The position numbers and the translations under genes are program-made. DNA of 64,000 nt. It comes from JACPYM01 sp963699175 (GTDB lineage Bacteria > Acidobacteriota > Blastocatellia > RBC074). Of this stretch, positions 1 to 7,890 are shown piece after piece. The number at the start of each line of letters is the position of its first letter. Within the stretch, counting starts at the first letter, position 1. A model generated the notes under the pieces. The model ran no database searches. It was not told the DNA's origin and saw nothing but the letters and a program-made list of their open reading frames with translations. Location of the stretch: the NCBI GenBank assembly GCA_963699175.1, contig OY969418.1, forward strand, positions 6,386,001 through 6,450,000, given 5' to 3'.

Positions 1-2
1 CC

Positions 3-695
3 ATCGCGCAAGGCTCGGTCTCCATCGGTGGCATCGCGGCTGGCGGGCCTGGCAATTCGGTAGACATCAACCATCCGACGGCTGGCCGTGTGCCGAATGG
101 TGCGACGGTGGAGCGAGCGGTCGCCACCAATCTAGCCGGCGGGAACATGCTCACGCTCGTGTTGCGCCAGGATGATTTCAGTACGGCGGCGCGACTGGGC
201 AAGATCATCAACGAAAATTTTGGCGCGAGCACGGCACGCGCGCTGGACAGTCGCAATGTCGAAGTTCGTGTCCCGGCCAGTTATGCCAACGACCCCGTCG
301 GCTTTATCGCTGAACTCGAAACGCTCAAGTTGAAGGCGGATGTTATCGCCAAGGTCATCATCAACGAACGCACCGGAACAATTGTGATGGGGCGCGACGT
401 GCGGCTCTCTTCCGTCGCCATCTCGCAGGGCGGTGTGACCGTGCGCATCGGCACCGAGTACGAGGTCTCGCAACCGGCCCCGTTCTCGCCCAAAGGCGAG
501 ACGGTCGTGGTGCCGCGCACCACCGTCGAGGTCAAAGAGCGCAAACCAAACTCGGTCGTGCTGCCGGACGGCGCAACCGTCGAAGAAGTCGTGCGCGGCC
601 TGCGCTCGGTCGGCGTCTCGGCGCGCGACATCATCAGTATTTTGCAGGCGATCAAGTCCGCCGGGGCGCTGGCCGCTGAACTGGAAATGCAGTGA
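3..695 (+). CDS. flgI: Flagellar P-ring protein FlgI, C-terminal part (5' end outside window)
   Basis: The frame is open from the window edge, so only about 230 C-terminal codons of a protein usually near 360-380 aa are visible. Motifs such as 'GGIAAGGPGN' followed by 'HPTAGRVPNGATVER' are characteristic of FlgI, the secreted protein that polymerises into the P ring around the flagellar rod at the peptidoglycan layer. A GTG at 90 could be mistaken for a start, but the family homology runs upstream of it. The gene ends 8 bases before the ATG of the FlgJ-M23 gene, so the two are probably co-transcribed. A P ring implies a Gram-negative type envelope. Confidence 0.93.
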   Translation: MAQGSVSIGGIAAGGPGNSVDINHPTAGRVPNGATVERAVATNLAGGNMLTLVLRQDDFSTAARLGKIINENFGASTARALDSRNVEVRVPASYANDPVGFIAELETLKLKADVIAKVIINERTGTIVMGRDVRLSSVAISQGGVTVRIGTEYEVSQPAPFSPKGETVVVPRTTVEVKERKPNSVVLPDGATVEEVVRGLRSVGVSARDIISILQAIKSAGALAAELEMQ

Positions 696-703
696 GCTGA
701 TTT

Positions 704-1780
704 ATGAGTTTTACCAGTCTTGACCCAACGGGGCTTAACCGTTCAGCACTGCTCAATGGCACGTCAACGCGCGAGGAGCAGGCAGTGCGGCATGCGGCGA
801 CCGAATTCGAGGCGCTCTTGCTCTCGCAGCTCACTGCTTCACTCAACCCGACGGAAGAAGAAGAGGAAGACAGTCTCTTCAGCAACAGCGCGACCGGACT
901 TTATCGGCAGATGTTTAGCGAGCAAATGGCCAAGGTGATGGCTAATCAGGGCGGCGTCGGACTGGCCGATTCAGTACTACATCAACTCGGTCTGAAGACT
1001 TCGGCAAACGGCGCACACGGGACGCACCGGGCCGTTGAGGCTGCCCGTGTGGTGCGCGGCTTGGGAGAGAGTAGCGGGTCAACGGATATTTCGGCGAATA
1101 TTCCGGCGGCTGAGCCAGCTACGCCTGGCCTTGAGTCTTTACCGAGCAAGCTTAACGCTAAGCTCACAATCCCGAATTTGTTGTCTAATGCGGCGCGCCC
1201 GCATGAAACCGCCTCGCCCCGTCGTGAGACTGTGGAAACCAAGCCTAAGACAGAGCCTGTCACCAGTCGTGCGGCACGGTCATCTGTGAAGGTGACGAGA
1301 GCGGCCACAGATGTTGAGATTGAAGCGCCTGCCACAGTTAAAACAGTAGGTAAGCCTGCTGCCAGGGCAGCGGTTTCGTTAGAGATGCCGATTAAAGGAC
1401 GCATCAGTTCACGCTTCGGTGAGCGCCGCGATCCGATTCACGGGCGCCACCGGCATCACTCCGGGGTGGATATTGTGGCAGGGCGCGGCACTCCGATTCC
1501 CGCAGCGGCGGCTGGGACAGTGGTCTTTGCCGGGCGGCGCGGCGGTTATGGCAACCTGATTGAGATCGAACACGCGGACGGTCGCCGCACACGTTATGCG
1601 CACACTGACCGGATTCTGGTAGCTCCAGGCGAGCAGGTGGAGAGCGGCCAGACCATCGCTACGGTTGGCTCGACCGGACATTCTACGGGGCCGCACTTGC
1701 ACTTTGAAGTAAGAGAAAATGGCGCCGGGGTAGACCCGCTGCAAATTATTGCTAAAGATCCTTCGCACTCCCGCCGATAA
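704..1780 (+). CDS. flgJ: FlgJ-like rod-binding domain fused to M23 (LytM) endopeptidase
   Basis: A 358-aa two-domain protein. Residues about 25-95 ('ATEFEALLLSQL', then 'YRQMFSEQMAKVMA') match the FlgJ N-terminal rod-cap domain, which assists rod assembly. Residues 100-225 form a Pro/Thr/Ala-rich linker. Residues about 228-350 are an M23 zinc endopeptidase with H252 and D256 (HSGVD) and H331/H333 (HLH), so all expected metal/catalytic residues are present. In enterobacteria the FlgJ C-terminal domain is a glucosaminidase; here a peptide-cross-link hydrolase replaces it, presumably opening the peptidoglycan for the rod. It follows flgI by 8 bases. A sigma-28 promoter for the next gene overlaps its stop codon. 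Confidence 0.88.
   Translation: MSFTSLDPTGLNRSALLNGTSTREEQAVRHAATEFEALLLSQLTASLNPTEEEEEDSLFSNSATGLYRQMFSEQMAKVMANQGGVGLADSVLHQLGLKTSANGAHGTHRAVEAARVVRGLGESSGSTDISANIPAAEPATPGLESLPSKLNAKLTIPNLLSNAARPHETASPRRETVETKPKTEPVTSRAARSSVKVTRAATDVEIEAPATVKTVGKPAARAAVSLEMPIKGRISSRFGERRDPIHGRHRHHSGVDIVAGRGTPIPAAAAGTVVFAGRRGGYGNLIEIEHADGRRTRYAHTDRILVAPGEQVESGQTIATVGSTGHSTGPHLHFEVRENGAGVDPLQIIAKDPSHSRR
1753..1780 (+). promoter_or_regulatory. Sigma-28 (FliA-type) promoter for flgM-flgN-flgK
   Basis: A TAAAGATC box (1753-1760) and a perfect GCCGATAA box (1773-1780) are separated by 12 bases, against the enteric consensus TAAAGTTT-N11-GCCGATAA. The -10 box ends exactly on the stop codon of the upstream FlgJ-M23 gene and lies about 58 bases before the flgM ATG. 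The same spacing recurs at three other flagellar promoters in this window. Confidence 0.8.
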
Positions 1781-1837
1781 GGAGATGTACGGCACTCTCC
1801 CCAAGGTTAAGAATTGTGTTGTGAGGAGGTTCGCGAG

Positions 1838-2164
1838 ATGAATTCAATTAAGCTGAACGGCGGAGGACAAGTTGAGACGGAGCGGACAGCGGGACGGCTG
1901 GAGGCTGAGCGTGTGGCCGAAGGGAATGCTGCCCCGCAGCAGACTACTTCAACTCCGCCCAGAATCTCCGATTCGATCAGCGTTTCAGAGCGCGCCGCCG
2001 CGCTCAGCGAACTTGCCGCCAAAGCCGAGCAATTGCCGGACGTACGCGAGGAACGGGTTGAAGCACTGCGCGCACTCGTGCAGGCCGGGGAGTATCAACC
2101 GACGGCCAGCGATATTGCCGATGCCATGCTCAAAGATGCGCAGAGTTCAACTGACGCGCTTTAA
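1838..2164 (+). CDS. flgM: Anti-sigma-28 factor FlgM
   Basis: A small 108-aa protein whose second half ('ISDSISVSERAAALSEL', then 'REERVEALRALVQAGEY' and 'ASDIADAML') matches FlgM, the anti-sigma factor that holds sigma-28 inactive until the hook is complete and FlgM is exported. The ATG at 1838 is chosen over an upstream in-frame start at 1814 because a GAGGAGGT ribosome-binding site lies 7 bases before it. The N-terminal half is low complexity, in keeping with the disordered export region of the family. It is followed 2 bases later by flgN, and a sigma-28 promoter upstream implies feedback on its own sigma factor. Confidence 0.9.
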   Translation: MNSIKLNGGGQVETERTAGRLEAERVAEGNAAPQQTTSTPPRISDSISVSERAAALSELAAKAEQLPDVREERVEALRALVQAGEYQPTASDIADAMLKDAQSSTDAL

Positions 2165-2166
2165 CG

Positions 2167-2622
2167 ATGCTAGATAAGCTGATTCAAAATGCGGCGAAGT
2201 TGATGTGCGAGCAAGCAGCAGCCTATCGGCGGCTCGACTCGGCTTGCCAGCAACTGAGCGTGACCCTGGTGAGCGGGCAGCCGGAAGCGATTGAAGCGCT
2301 GGTGCGCGCTGGCGAGGCCGAATTGCTCAAGATGCGCGTGCGCTTGGTCGAGTTGATGACATCGCTCGCGACGTTCGCCGAGCGTCAGGCCGGGGTAGAG
2401 GGACAAGCCGCACTCGGAGCGGAAACACGCAGCGCCTTTCGCGAGGCCTCGAACGAATTGCTCCAAGCCGCGCGCGACTTTCAACAAACGCAGGCACGCG
2501 CCGCCGCCGTAGCCAACAACGGCGCGAGTTTCGCCGCCGTCGGCATAGAGATTTGTGGCGTGCCGCCGCTGACCTACCGCGCGCCTTACGCCCGCTCCGG
2601 GGAGGCCAGAACATGGGCGTGA
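2167..2622 (+). CDS. flgN: FlgN-family flagellar export chaperone
   Basis: A 151-aa, mostly helical protein with heptad-like patterns, placed between flgM and flgK as flgN commonly is. The family binds the hook-filament junction proteins FlgK and FlgL and delivers them to the flagellar export gate. Sequence identity to enteric FlgN is not obvious by eye, so the call relies on size, predicted coiled-coil character and the gene order flgM-flgN-flgK. Its last 10 bases overlap the start of flgK (ATG 2613), which suggests translational coupling between the chaperone and its substrate. The downstream sequence 'CGVPPLTYRAPYA' near its C terminus is not recognised. Confidence 0.75.
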   Translation: MLDKLIQNAAKLMCEQAAAYRRLDSACQQLSVTLVSGQPEAIEALVRAGEAELLKMRVRLVELMTSLATFAERQAGVEGQAALGAETRSAFREASNELLQAARDFQQTQARAAAVANNGASFAAVGIEICGVPPLTYRAPYARSGEARTWA

Positions 2623-3995
2623 ACTTTTCAGCGTTCGAGATTGGGCGGCGTGCGCTGCGCACCAGCCAGCTCGGAGTAACCGTTACCGGGCAGAACATCG
2701 CCAACGTCAACACGCCTGGCTACACGCGCCAACGAGTGGAGTTGCCACCCGTCGGCACAAACCTACGTCCGAGCACAGATGGCGTGACGCCGGACGGCAT
2801 CCGCGCGCTGCGCGACCAGTTTGTCGAAACGCGCTTGCAGACCGAGACGGGCATCACCGGGCGTTTAGAGGCACGCCGTGACGCGCTTGCGCCGGTAGAC
2901 GCCGTCTTCAACGACACCAATACGGCCAGCGGTATCCATTCGGCGTTGACCGGTTTCTTCAACTCCTTCCGCGACCTAGAAGCGCAGCCGACCTCGGTGC
3001 TATTGCGTGCCAACGTCGTCGCTAAAGCCGAGACGCTCGCCCAAGCCTTTCACACCACGCGCGGACGCCTGACCGAAATTCGCACGGATGCCGATGCGCA
3101 ATTGCGCAGCAACGTGGACGAAGTGAATAAGCTGGCGCAACAGGTGGCGGAGTTGAATGCGCAGATTCGCAAGGCAGAAAATGTTGGCGAGAACCCTGCT
3201 GGCTTGCGCGACCAGCGCGGTGAAGCCGCGCGCCAACTGTCCGAGTTGACGGGCGCGCGTGCCATCGAAACTGAAACGGGGCAGGTTACGCTGACGCTGG
3301 GAGACGGTCGTGCTCTGGTGGTTGGCGATCAAGCGAATGCTTTGACTGCGACCAGTGCGCCGCCCGACGGACTCGCCGCGCTGACTTTGGACGGTCAACC
3401 GGTGAATCTCACTGACGGAAAATTGCGTGGCTTGCAAGAAGCCATCGGCGAGATCAGCGGCTATATCATCAGCCTGGATCAACTGGCCGAGTCGTTCACC
3501 CAACGCGTCAACACGCTGCATGCCTCCGGCTCGGATTTGGATGGCAACAACGGTACTAACTTCTTCAACGTGTCCGGTGGCGGGTCAGTAACAGCGGCCA
3601 ACATCGAGGTCGCAGCAGCGCTCAAAGATAACCCGCGTCTGGTGGTAACGGCGGCGAATGGCGCAGGCAACGGCGATGCAACTATCGCGCGCGGCTTGGC
3701 TGGCTTGTTACAAGATCAAAGCTCGGTCGTGGGCACGCAAACCGGCTCTTACGAATCTTTCTATGCGGGATTGGTGATGCAGGCGGGCGCGGACATCAAG
3801 ACAACTGAAGACGCGCTCTCGACACAGCAGTTGATTCTGGCCCAGACACAGGCGCAGCGCGACTCGATCTCCGGTGTTTCGCTCGACGAAGAGGCGGTCA
3901 ACCTTCTGCAATATCAGAAAGCTTACGAAGCAGCCGCGCGTTTCTTGAAAGTGGCTGACGAAATGACGCAGACGATTTTGTCGCTGGCGCAGTAG
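2613..3995 (+). CDS. flgK: Flagellar hook-associated protein 1 (FlgK)
   Basis: A 460-aa protein with the conserved N terminus of the rod/hook axial family ('GQNIANVNTPGYTRQRV') and the matching C-terminal helix ('LDEEAVNLLQYQKAYEAAA'). It forms the first of two junction zones between hook and filament. The ATG at 2613 is used because a GGGGAGG ribosome-binding site precedes it and the family starts with a short Met-Gly-rich leader; the frame extends 20 codons further upstream, inside flgN. It shares the flgM promoter. After it comes a block of nested hairpins separating it from flgL. Confidence 0.95.
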   Translation: MGVNFSAFEIGRRALRTSQLGVTVTGQNIANVNTPGYTRQRVELPPVGTNLRPSTDGVTPDGIRALRDQFVETRLQTETGITGRLEARRDALAPVDAVFNDTNTASGIHSALTGFFNSFRDLEAQPTSVLLRANVVAKAETLAQAFHTTRGRLTEIRTDADAQLRSNVDEVNKLAQQVAELNAQIRKAENVGENPAGLRDQRGEAARQLSELTGARAIETETGQVTLTLGDGRALVVGDQANALTATSAPPDGLAALTLDGQPVNLTDGKLRGLQEAIGEISGYIISLDQLAESFTQRVNTLHASGSDLDGNNGTNFFNVSGGGSVTAANIEVAAALKDNPRLVVTAANGAGNGDATIARGLAGLLQDQSSVVGTQTGSYESFYAGLVMQAGADIKTTEDALSTQQLILAQTQAQRDSISGVSLDEEAVNLLQYQKAYEAAARFLKVADEMTQTILSLAQ

Positions 3996-4031
3996 CCGAT
4001 CGGGCGTTGATAAAAATGCAATGCTGAGGAT

Positions 4032-4213
4032 GTCGCAGCCGCGTAGCGGCGACCTGATTTTAGCCCGGCGTTTCAACGCCGGGTAGACCTGGCGATAATC
4101 CCCGCGTCGCGTCAGCGACGCCTGATTCAAGCGTCGCTGACGCGATGCGGTTCTAATGCCTGCACGTACCGTGGGTCGCAACCCACGGCTAAATTCAACT
4201 GCCGCTACGCGGC
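4032..4213. repeat. Cluster of five nested palindromes between flgK and flgL (REP-like)
   Basis: Five hairpins follow one another: 4032-4053; 4064-4083 (CCCGGCG/CGCCGGG); 4107-4121 with 4131-4145 (perfect 15-bp arms, 9-base loop); 4169-4188 (CCGTGGGT/ACCCACGG); 4201-4213. The outermost units, 4039-4051 and 4201-4213, are exact reverse complements of each other, so the whole block is itself a large inverted structure. This is like bacterial REP/BIME clusters. It could slow or stabilise the flgK transcript, or be purely parasitic. Confidence 0.8.
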
Positions 4214-4274
4214 AAAAACGATTGAGCCAAAAAGTTGATGCCCGCTTGTCCCACATTTTCTGAGGAATAAAACA

Positions 4275-5192
4275 ATGCCTTTCCGTGTCACAGATGCTTC
4301 AGCCAGTGCCCGGCTTATCGCGCAAATTACGGCGAGCCGCCAGCGCATTGCACAAGCGCAGGAGCAGGTGGCGAGCGGCAAGCGGATCAATCGCCCTTCA
4401 GACGACCCGCAGGGCGCAGCGGCGGTGGTGCGGCTGCATACTACGCAGGCGTCGCTCAAGCAGTTCGAGCAGAACGCCGATGTCGCGCATGACCTGCTGC
4501 TGGCCAGTGACAGCGTGCTTGAAGCTTATGAGCAGACGCTAGACCGTGCGCGGGCGCTCCTCACGGAGGGGACTTCGGAATTTATGGACCCCAACAGCGA
4601 CCCAAATAGCAAGGAGATTATTGCTGATGAACTCGACAGCCTGCACGCCCAAATCCTGATGTTGGCCAACCAGCAATACGGCGATCAGTATCTTTTCGGC
4701 GGCACGCGCCAGGAGGTTGCGCCTTACGACGACAACGGCGTGCTCGCCTCTACTCCCGCGACACAGCAGTTGATTCAAGTTGATCCAAACAGCGCCCCAC
4801 TGGCGGTTGGTGTCACAGCGGAGATGACCTTTGCTGATGCTAACGGTGACATCTTTACGGAACTCAAAACCGCGGCCACGGCATTGCGCAACGCAAATGA
4901 TGCGACGCCTTACAAGGCAGCACTGCTTCACGGTATAGATCGGTTGGCCAAACTTTCCGATCAAGCGCGCATCGCTCGTGGAAAGGTCGGCGCCGCCTTG
5001 GAGCGTGTGGAAGCCACAAAGGAGCAGTTAAGTGCGCGTTCGCTCACGCTGGAAGAGACCGCCGACCGCACGGAAGCCGCCGACTTTGCCGAGGTTGCTG
5101 TGGCGCTGTCTGAATCGCAGCGCGCGCTGGAAGCGATTTTGCAAACCAAGGCGGTGACGAACGGCCGTTCGTTGATGGACATACTCGGTTGA
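4275..5192 (+). CDS. flgL: Flagellar hook-associated protein 3 (FlgL)
   Basis: A 305-aa flagellin-like protein. The N terminus ('ITASRQRIAQAQEQVASGK' then 'RPSDDPQGAA') and the C-terminal helix ending 'NGRSLMDILG' match FlgL, which forms the second hook-filament junction zone and supports filament growth. The ATG at 4275 is preceded by GAGGAATAAAACA, an adequate ribosome-binding site. It is separated from flgK by 279 bases containing the palindrome cluster, so the two junction genes may not be equally expressed. It is followed 37 bases later by fliW. Confidence 0.94.
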   Translation: MPFRVTDASASARLIAQITASRQRIAQAQEQVASGKRINRPSDDPQGAAAVVRLHTTQASLKQFEQNADVAHDLLLASDSVLEAYEQTLDRARALLTEGTSEFMDPNSDPNSKEIIADELDSLHAQILMLANQQYGDQYLFGGTRQEVAPYDDNGVLASTPATQQLIQVDPNSAPLAVGVTAEMTFADANGDIFTELKTAATALRNANDATPYKAALLHGIDRLAKLSDQARIARGKVGAALERVEATKEQLSARSLTLEETADRTEAADFAEVAVALSESQRALEAILQTKAVTNGRSLMDILG

Positions 5193-5229
5193 GCAGCCGC
5201 CAACCATCTTCATTTTGAGACAGACCCAT

Positions 5230-5667
5230 ATGCCAAAAGTTCGGATTCAAAGCACAGATATTGAATATGCAGAGAGCGACGTCATCACTTTTGACGAAGG
5301 CTTAGTCGGATTGCCGCACCTGCGGCGGCTGGTGATTGTCAGCCAACCGGAGATTCACCCCTTCCTGTGGTTGGCTTCGGTGGAAGAGCCGGAGACGGCT
5401 TTCTTGGTGTTGGAGCCGCACCTGCAATTCAGCCACTACGCGCCCAGTGTTCCGCCACAAGTTCGCGCGCGCCTCGGAATGGCAGAGCGGGAAGAGCCGC
5501 TACTGTTGGCGATTGCGCGCATCACAGCGGACTGGCAGTGCTCGACGCTGAATCTCAGAGCGCCGTTGGTGATTGCGCCAAGCGTTATGCGTGGTACGCA
5601 AGTCGTGCTGACAGAGAGCGCCTATCGGCTTGATGAACCGCTGGCGGTGTTAGCCGCGGCGGCTTGA
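5230..5667 (+). CDS. fliW: Flagellar assembly factor FliW
   Basis: A 145-aa protein with FliW hallmarks ('ITFDEGLVGLPHLRRLVIV', 'PFLWLASVEEP', and a C-terminal region ending 'YRLDEPL'). FliW binds cytoplasmic flagellin and, when free, binds CsrA and blocks its RNA-binding activity, tying flagellin synthesis to its export. The ATG at 5230 starts directly at the family N terminus; a TTG 15 bases upstream is possible but poorer. It sits just before csrA, the classical partner arrangement in many non-enteric flagellates. Confidence 0.93.
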   Translation: MPKVRIQSTDIEYAESDVITFDEGLVGLPHLRRLVIVSQPEIHPFLWLASVEEPETAFLVLEPHLQFSHYAPSVPPQVRARLGMAEREEPLLLAIARITADWQCSTLNLRAPLVIAPSVMRGTQVVLTESAYRLDEPLAVLAAAA

Positions 5668-5745
5668 TGATCTTAATGCAGCGACACGAGCTGCGCGTTG
5701 ATCCACGGCTAGGAAGGCCGTCGGTTATTTGCCAGGAGGGCTTTT

Positions 5746-6084
5746 ATGTTGGTGTTGAAACGTCAAGTCGGCGAAAAGCTGGTGATCGGGAACGAGATCA
5801 CCATCGAGGTGCTCGCAGTCGGTGGCGACGGTGTGCGTTTGGGCATCGTGGCTCCGCGCGAGACTTCGGTTCACCGCTTCGAGATTTTTGCGGAGATACA
5901 AGCGGCCAATTGCGCCGCTTCCCACACGGCTGCGGCAACCTCGCCCGCGGCCCTGGCCAGCTTGGCCGCACGCCTGCGCACCCCGGAAGAGGTTGAGGAA
6001 GCTACGGCAGCCGCGCTTGGACAAAGCTCTTCCACTCAGGACTCAGCGCCTAGCAAGAACCTGCTTACACCAGAACTTTATTGA
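5746..6084 (+). CDS. csrA: Translational regulator CsrA with long C-terminal tail
   Basis: Residues 1-50 are a standard CsrA fold: 'MLVLKRQVGEKLVIG' at the start and 'RETSVHRFEIF' with Arg44, the key RNA-contact residue. CsrA dimers bind GGA motifs in mRNA leaders and usually repress translation. The protein is 112 aa, while enteric CsrA is about 61 aa and Bacillus CsrA about 74 aa; the extra ~60 residues are Ala/Thr/Glu-rich and of unknown role. In the FliW-type system the CsrA C-terminal extension contributes to FliW binding (established for Bacillus). A CAGGAGGG ribosome-binding site precedes the ATG. It follows fliW by 78 bases. Confidence 0.93.
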   Translation: MLVLKRQVGEKLVIGNEITIEVLAVGGDGVRLGIVAPRETSVHRFEIFAEIQAANCAASHTAAATSPAALASLAARLRTPEEVEEATAAALGQSSSTQDSAPSKNLLTPELY

Positions 6085-6102
6085 GCTTGGAAAGGAATGC
6101 TT

Positions 6103-6879
6103 ATGAAACGCCCGGATTTTTCGGTGTTGATCGGATGGACAATCGGTTTGGCCGCCATCGGCGGGGGCGCGGTGTTTGAAGGCATCCGGTTGAAATTCCT
6201 TTGGCAACCGACGGCGGCGCTCGTCGTTTTTGGCGGAACGCTGGGTGCCGTGGTGGTCAGACGCGGCATCAGCGGTCTTAAAGAGGCGCTGCGCGCTACC
6301 TACGCGCTGTGCTTCCACGAGAATAAAGATGATCTGGAAGTTGCCCTGGCGCGCTTGACCTGGCTGGCGCGGGTAGTGCGGCGCGAAGGTGCGCGCGCTT
6401 TCGAGGCGCAAGCGAAAGCCAGCGATGACCCGCTCGTGGCCACTGCGCTTGGGCTGGCGGCTGATTATGTTGAGCCAGACGAGATACAGGCGCGGCTCAA
6501 TTGCATGCTGGACGCGGAAGACGAGCACGGGTTGGGCGAGGTCGCGACGCTCGAAGCCGCAGGCGGTTATGCGCCGACCTTCGGCATCATCGGCGCGGTG
6601 CTCGGATTGATCTTTGTGCTGCGCGCGCTGGCCGATCCGAGCGCCCTGGGCCTGGGCATTGCTACGGCTTTTGTCGCGACCATCTACGGCGTCGGAGCGG
6701 CGAACTTGGTTTTCTTTCCTTTGGCGGCGCGCCTACGGGAACGACATCGCCGTCGCATGAAACGGCGCGAGGCGTTAGCGGCGGCTCTGGTGGCGCTCGC
6801 CGCACACGAATCGCCGGGAATGATTGCGGCCCGACTTGCCGATCAACCGGCAGCGACTTCCGCACGGTTTGGGGGCTAG
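6103..6879 (+). CDS. motA: Flagellar motor stator protein MotA
   Basis: A 258-aa membrane protein with four predicted helices: two near the N terminus ('SVLIGWTIGLAAIGGGAVF', 'TAALVVFGGTLGAVVV') and two after residue ~150, with the conserved proline in 'YAPTFGIIGAVLGLIFV'. MotA surrounds MotB in the proton- or sodium-driven stator and contacts FliG through its cytoplasmic loop. An ATG at 6097 abuts the AAAGGA ribosome-binding site; the ATG at 6103, six bases from it, is preferred. It is followed 18 bases later by motB. Confidence 0.93.
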   Translation: MKRPDFSVLIGWTIGLAAIGGGAVFEGIRLKFLWQPTAALVVFGGTLGAVVVRRGISGLKEALRATYALCFHENKDDLEVALARLTWLARVVRREGARAFEAQAKASDDPLVATALGLAADYVEPDEIQARLNCMLDAEDEHGLGEVATLEAAGGYAPTFGIIGAVLGLIFVLRALADPSALGLGIATAFVATIYGVGAANLVFFPLAARLRERHRRRMKRREALAAALVALAAHESPGMIAARLADQPAATSARFGG

Positions 6880-6897
6880 CTTGAAGAAGGTACAGGC

Positions 6898-7614
6898 ATG
6901 AATGAAAGGAACAACCTGCGCGCTGGGCGCCGCAGGGCTGACAACGTGGACAGTGAAATGAGCGTGCACCGCGACCGCTGGCTGATTTCCTACGCGGACC
7001 TGATGACGCTGCTCTTTTCGTTGTTCGTCTTGCTTTACGCTGCCGCCGATCACGAGCGCGCGCGCGCCGTCGCCGAGGCGCTGGCCAGTCAGATCAGTGG
7101 AACGCAGGCGGCTACGGGTACCAAATCACCGGGTGGCACCGGCGTGTTGCCCGGCGGCAATTCAATTGTTGAGGCGCGGGTGGCCATTGAGCGGACGCTG
7201 GCGAACAATGAGGCGTTGCGCGCCCGGGCGCGTGTGACGGTGACTGAGCGCGGCTTGATTATCTCCTTGGCCGAGGCAGGTTTCTTCGCCCCCGGCGAAG
7301 CATTGGTGCGCGAGGATGCCCGCGCATTGATTGACACACTGGCCGAGACGCTGCGTGGGACGCAGGGTTCGATCCGGGTGGAAGGGCATACTGACTCGGT
7401 GCCGATTGCGACGGCGCGCTATCCCTCGAATTGGGAACTCTCGGCGGCGCGCGCTTCGATGGTGCTGGCGCAACTCGTTGCACACGGAATTGCCACGGCG
7501 CGGCTCGCAGTCGCCGGTTATGCCAGCGAGCAGCCAGTCGCCGACAACAGCACGGCAGAGGGCCGGGCGCTCAATCGGCGCGTTGACCTGGTTATTTTGC
7601 AAACGGGCAAGTGA
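6898..7614 (+). CDS. motB: Flagellar motor stator protein MotB
   Basis: A 238-aa protein with a short cytoplasmic tail, one transmembrane helix ('WLISYADLMTLLFSLFVLL', about residues 28-47) carrying the ion-conducting aspartate (D34 in 'YADLM'), and a C-terminal OmpA-like peptidoglycan-binding domain ('VEGHTDSVPI', 'NWELSAARA', 'NRRVDLVIL'). It anchors the stator to the cell wall and carries ions with MotA. It directly follows motA. Residues 65-85 form a Gly/Thr-rich linker. The gene is followed by a long inverted repeat. Confidence 0.94.
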   Translation: MNERNNLRAGRRRADNVDSEMSVHRDRWLISYADLMTLLFSLFVLLYAAADHERARAVAEALASQISGTQAATGTKSPGGTGVLPGGNSIVEARVAIERTLANNEALRARARVTVTERGLIISLAEAGFFAPGEALVREDARALIDTLAETLRGTQGSIRVEGHTDSVPIATARYPSNWELSAARASMVLAQLVAHGIATARLAVAGYASEQPVADNSTAEGRALNRRVDLVILQTGK

Positions 7615-7627
7615 GAGGGAATCGGCA

Positions 7628-7737
<110 letters not shown>

Positions 7738-7775
7738 AATGACGCACCTATCTAAATTAATTCCGGGGGCGCGGC

Positions 7776-7803
7776 TAAAGTTTCCGCCGTGGATGTTCGA
7801 TAA
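7776..7803 (+). promoter_or_regulatory. Sigma-28 promoter of the flagellin gene
   Basis: A perfect TAAAGTTT (7776-7783) and TTCGATAA (7796-7803; 6 of 8 matches to GCCGATAA) are separated by 12 bases. Transcription would begin near 7810, giving a leader of about 80 bases before the ATG at 7891. Confidence 0.85.
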
Positions 7804-7855
7804 GTGCAGTGAGGCGCAAAGAGCGTCACAACCTGATCTACAACCCCTGCCACGG

Positions 7856-7886
7856 CAAGGATGCCACGGCTAACGTTCACGGAGGA
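7856..7886 (+). promoter_or_regulatory. Candidate CsrA-binding sites in the flagellin mRNA leader
   Basis: CAAGGATG at 7856-7863 matches the core of the established CsrA SELEX consensus (CARGGAUG), and a second GGA pair lies in the ribosome-binding site CACGGAGGAAC (GGAGGA, 7881-7886). The two sites are about 20 bases apart, suitable for one CsrA dimer. This resembles the Bacillus hag leader, where CsrA blocks ribosome access and FliW relieves it. The assignment is an inference from motif and context. Confidence 0.5.
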
Positions 7887-7890
7887 ACAC

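Noticed and set aside
4089..4098. GGCGATAA resembling a sigma-28 -10 box before flgL
   Set aside because: It lies inside the palindrome cluster and the position 20 bases upstream (TTTCAACG) does not match the -35 box.
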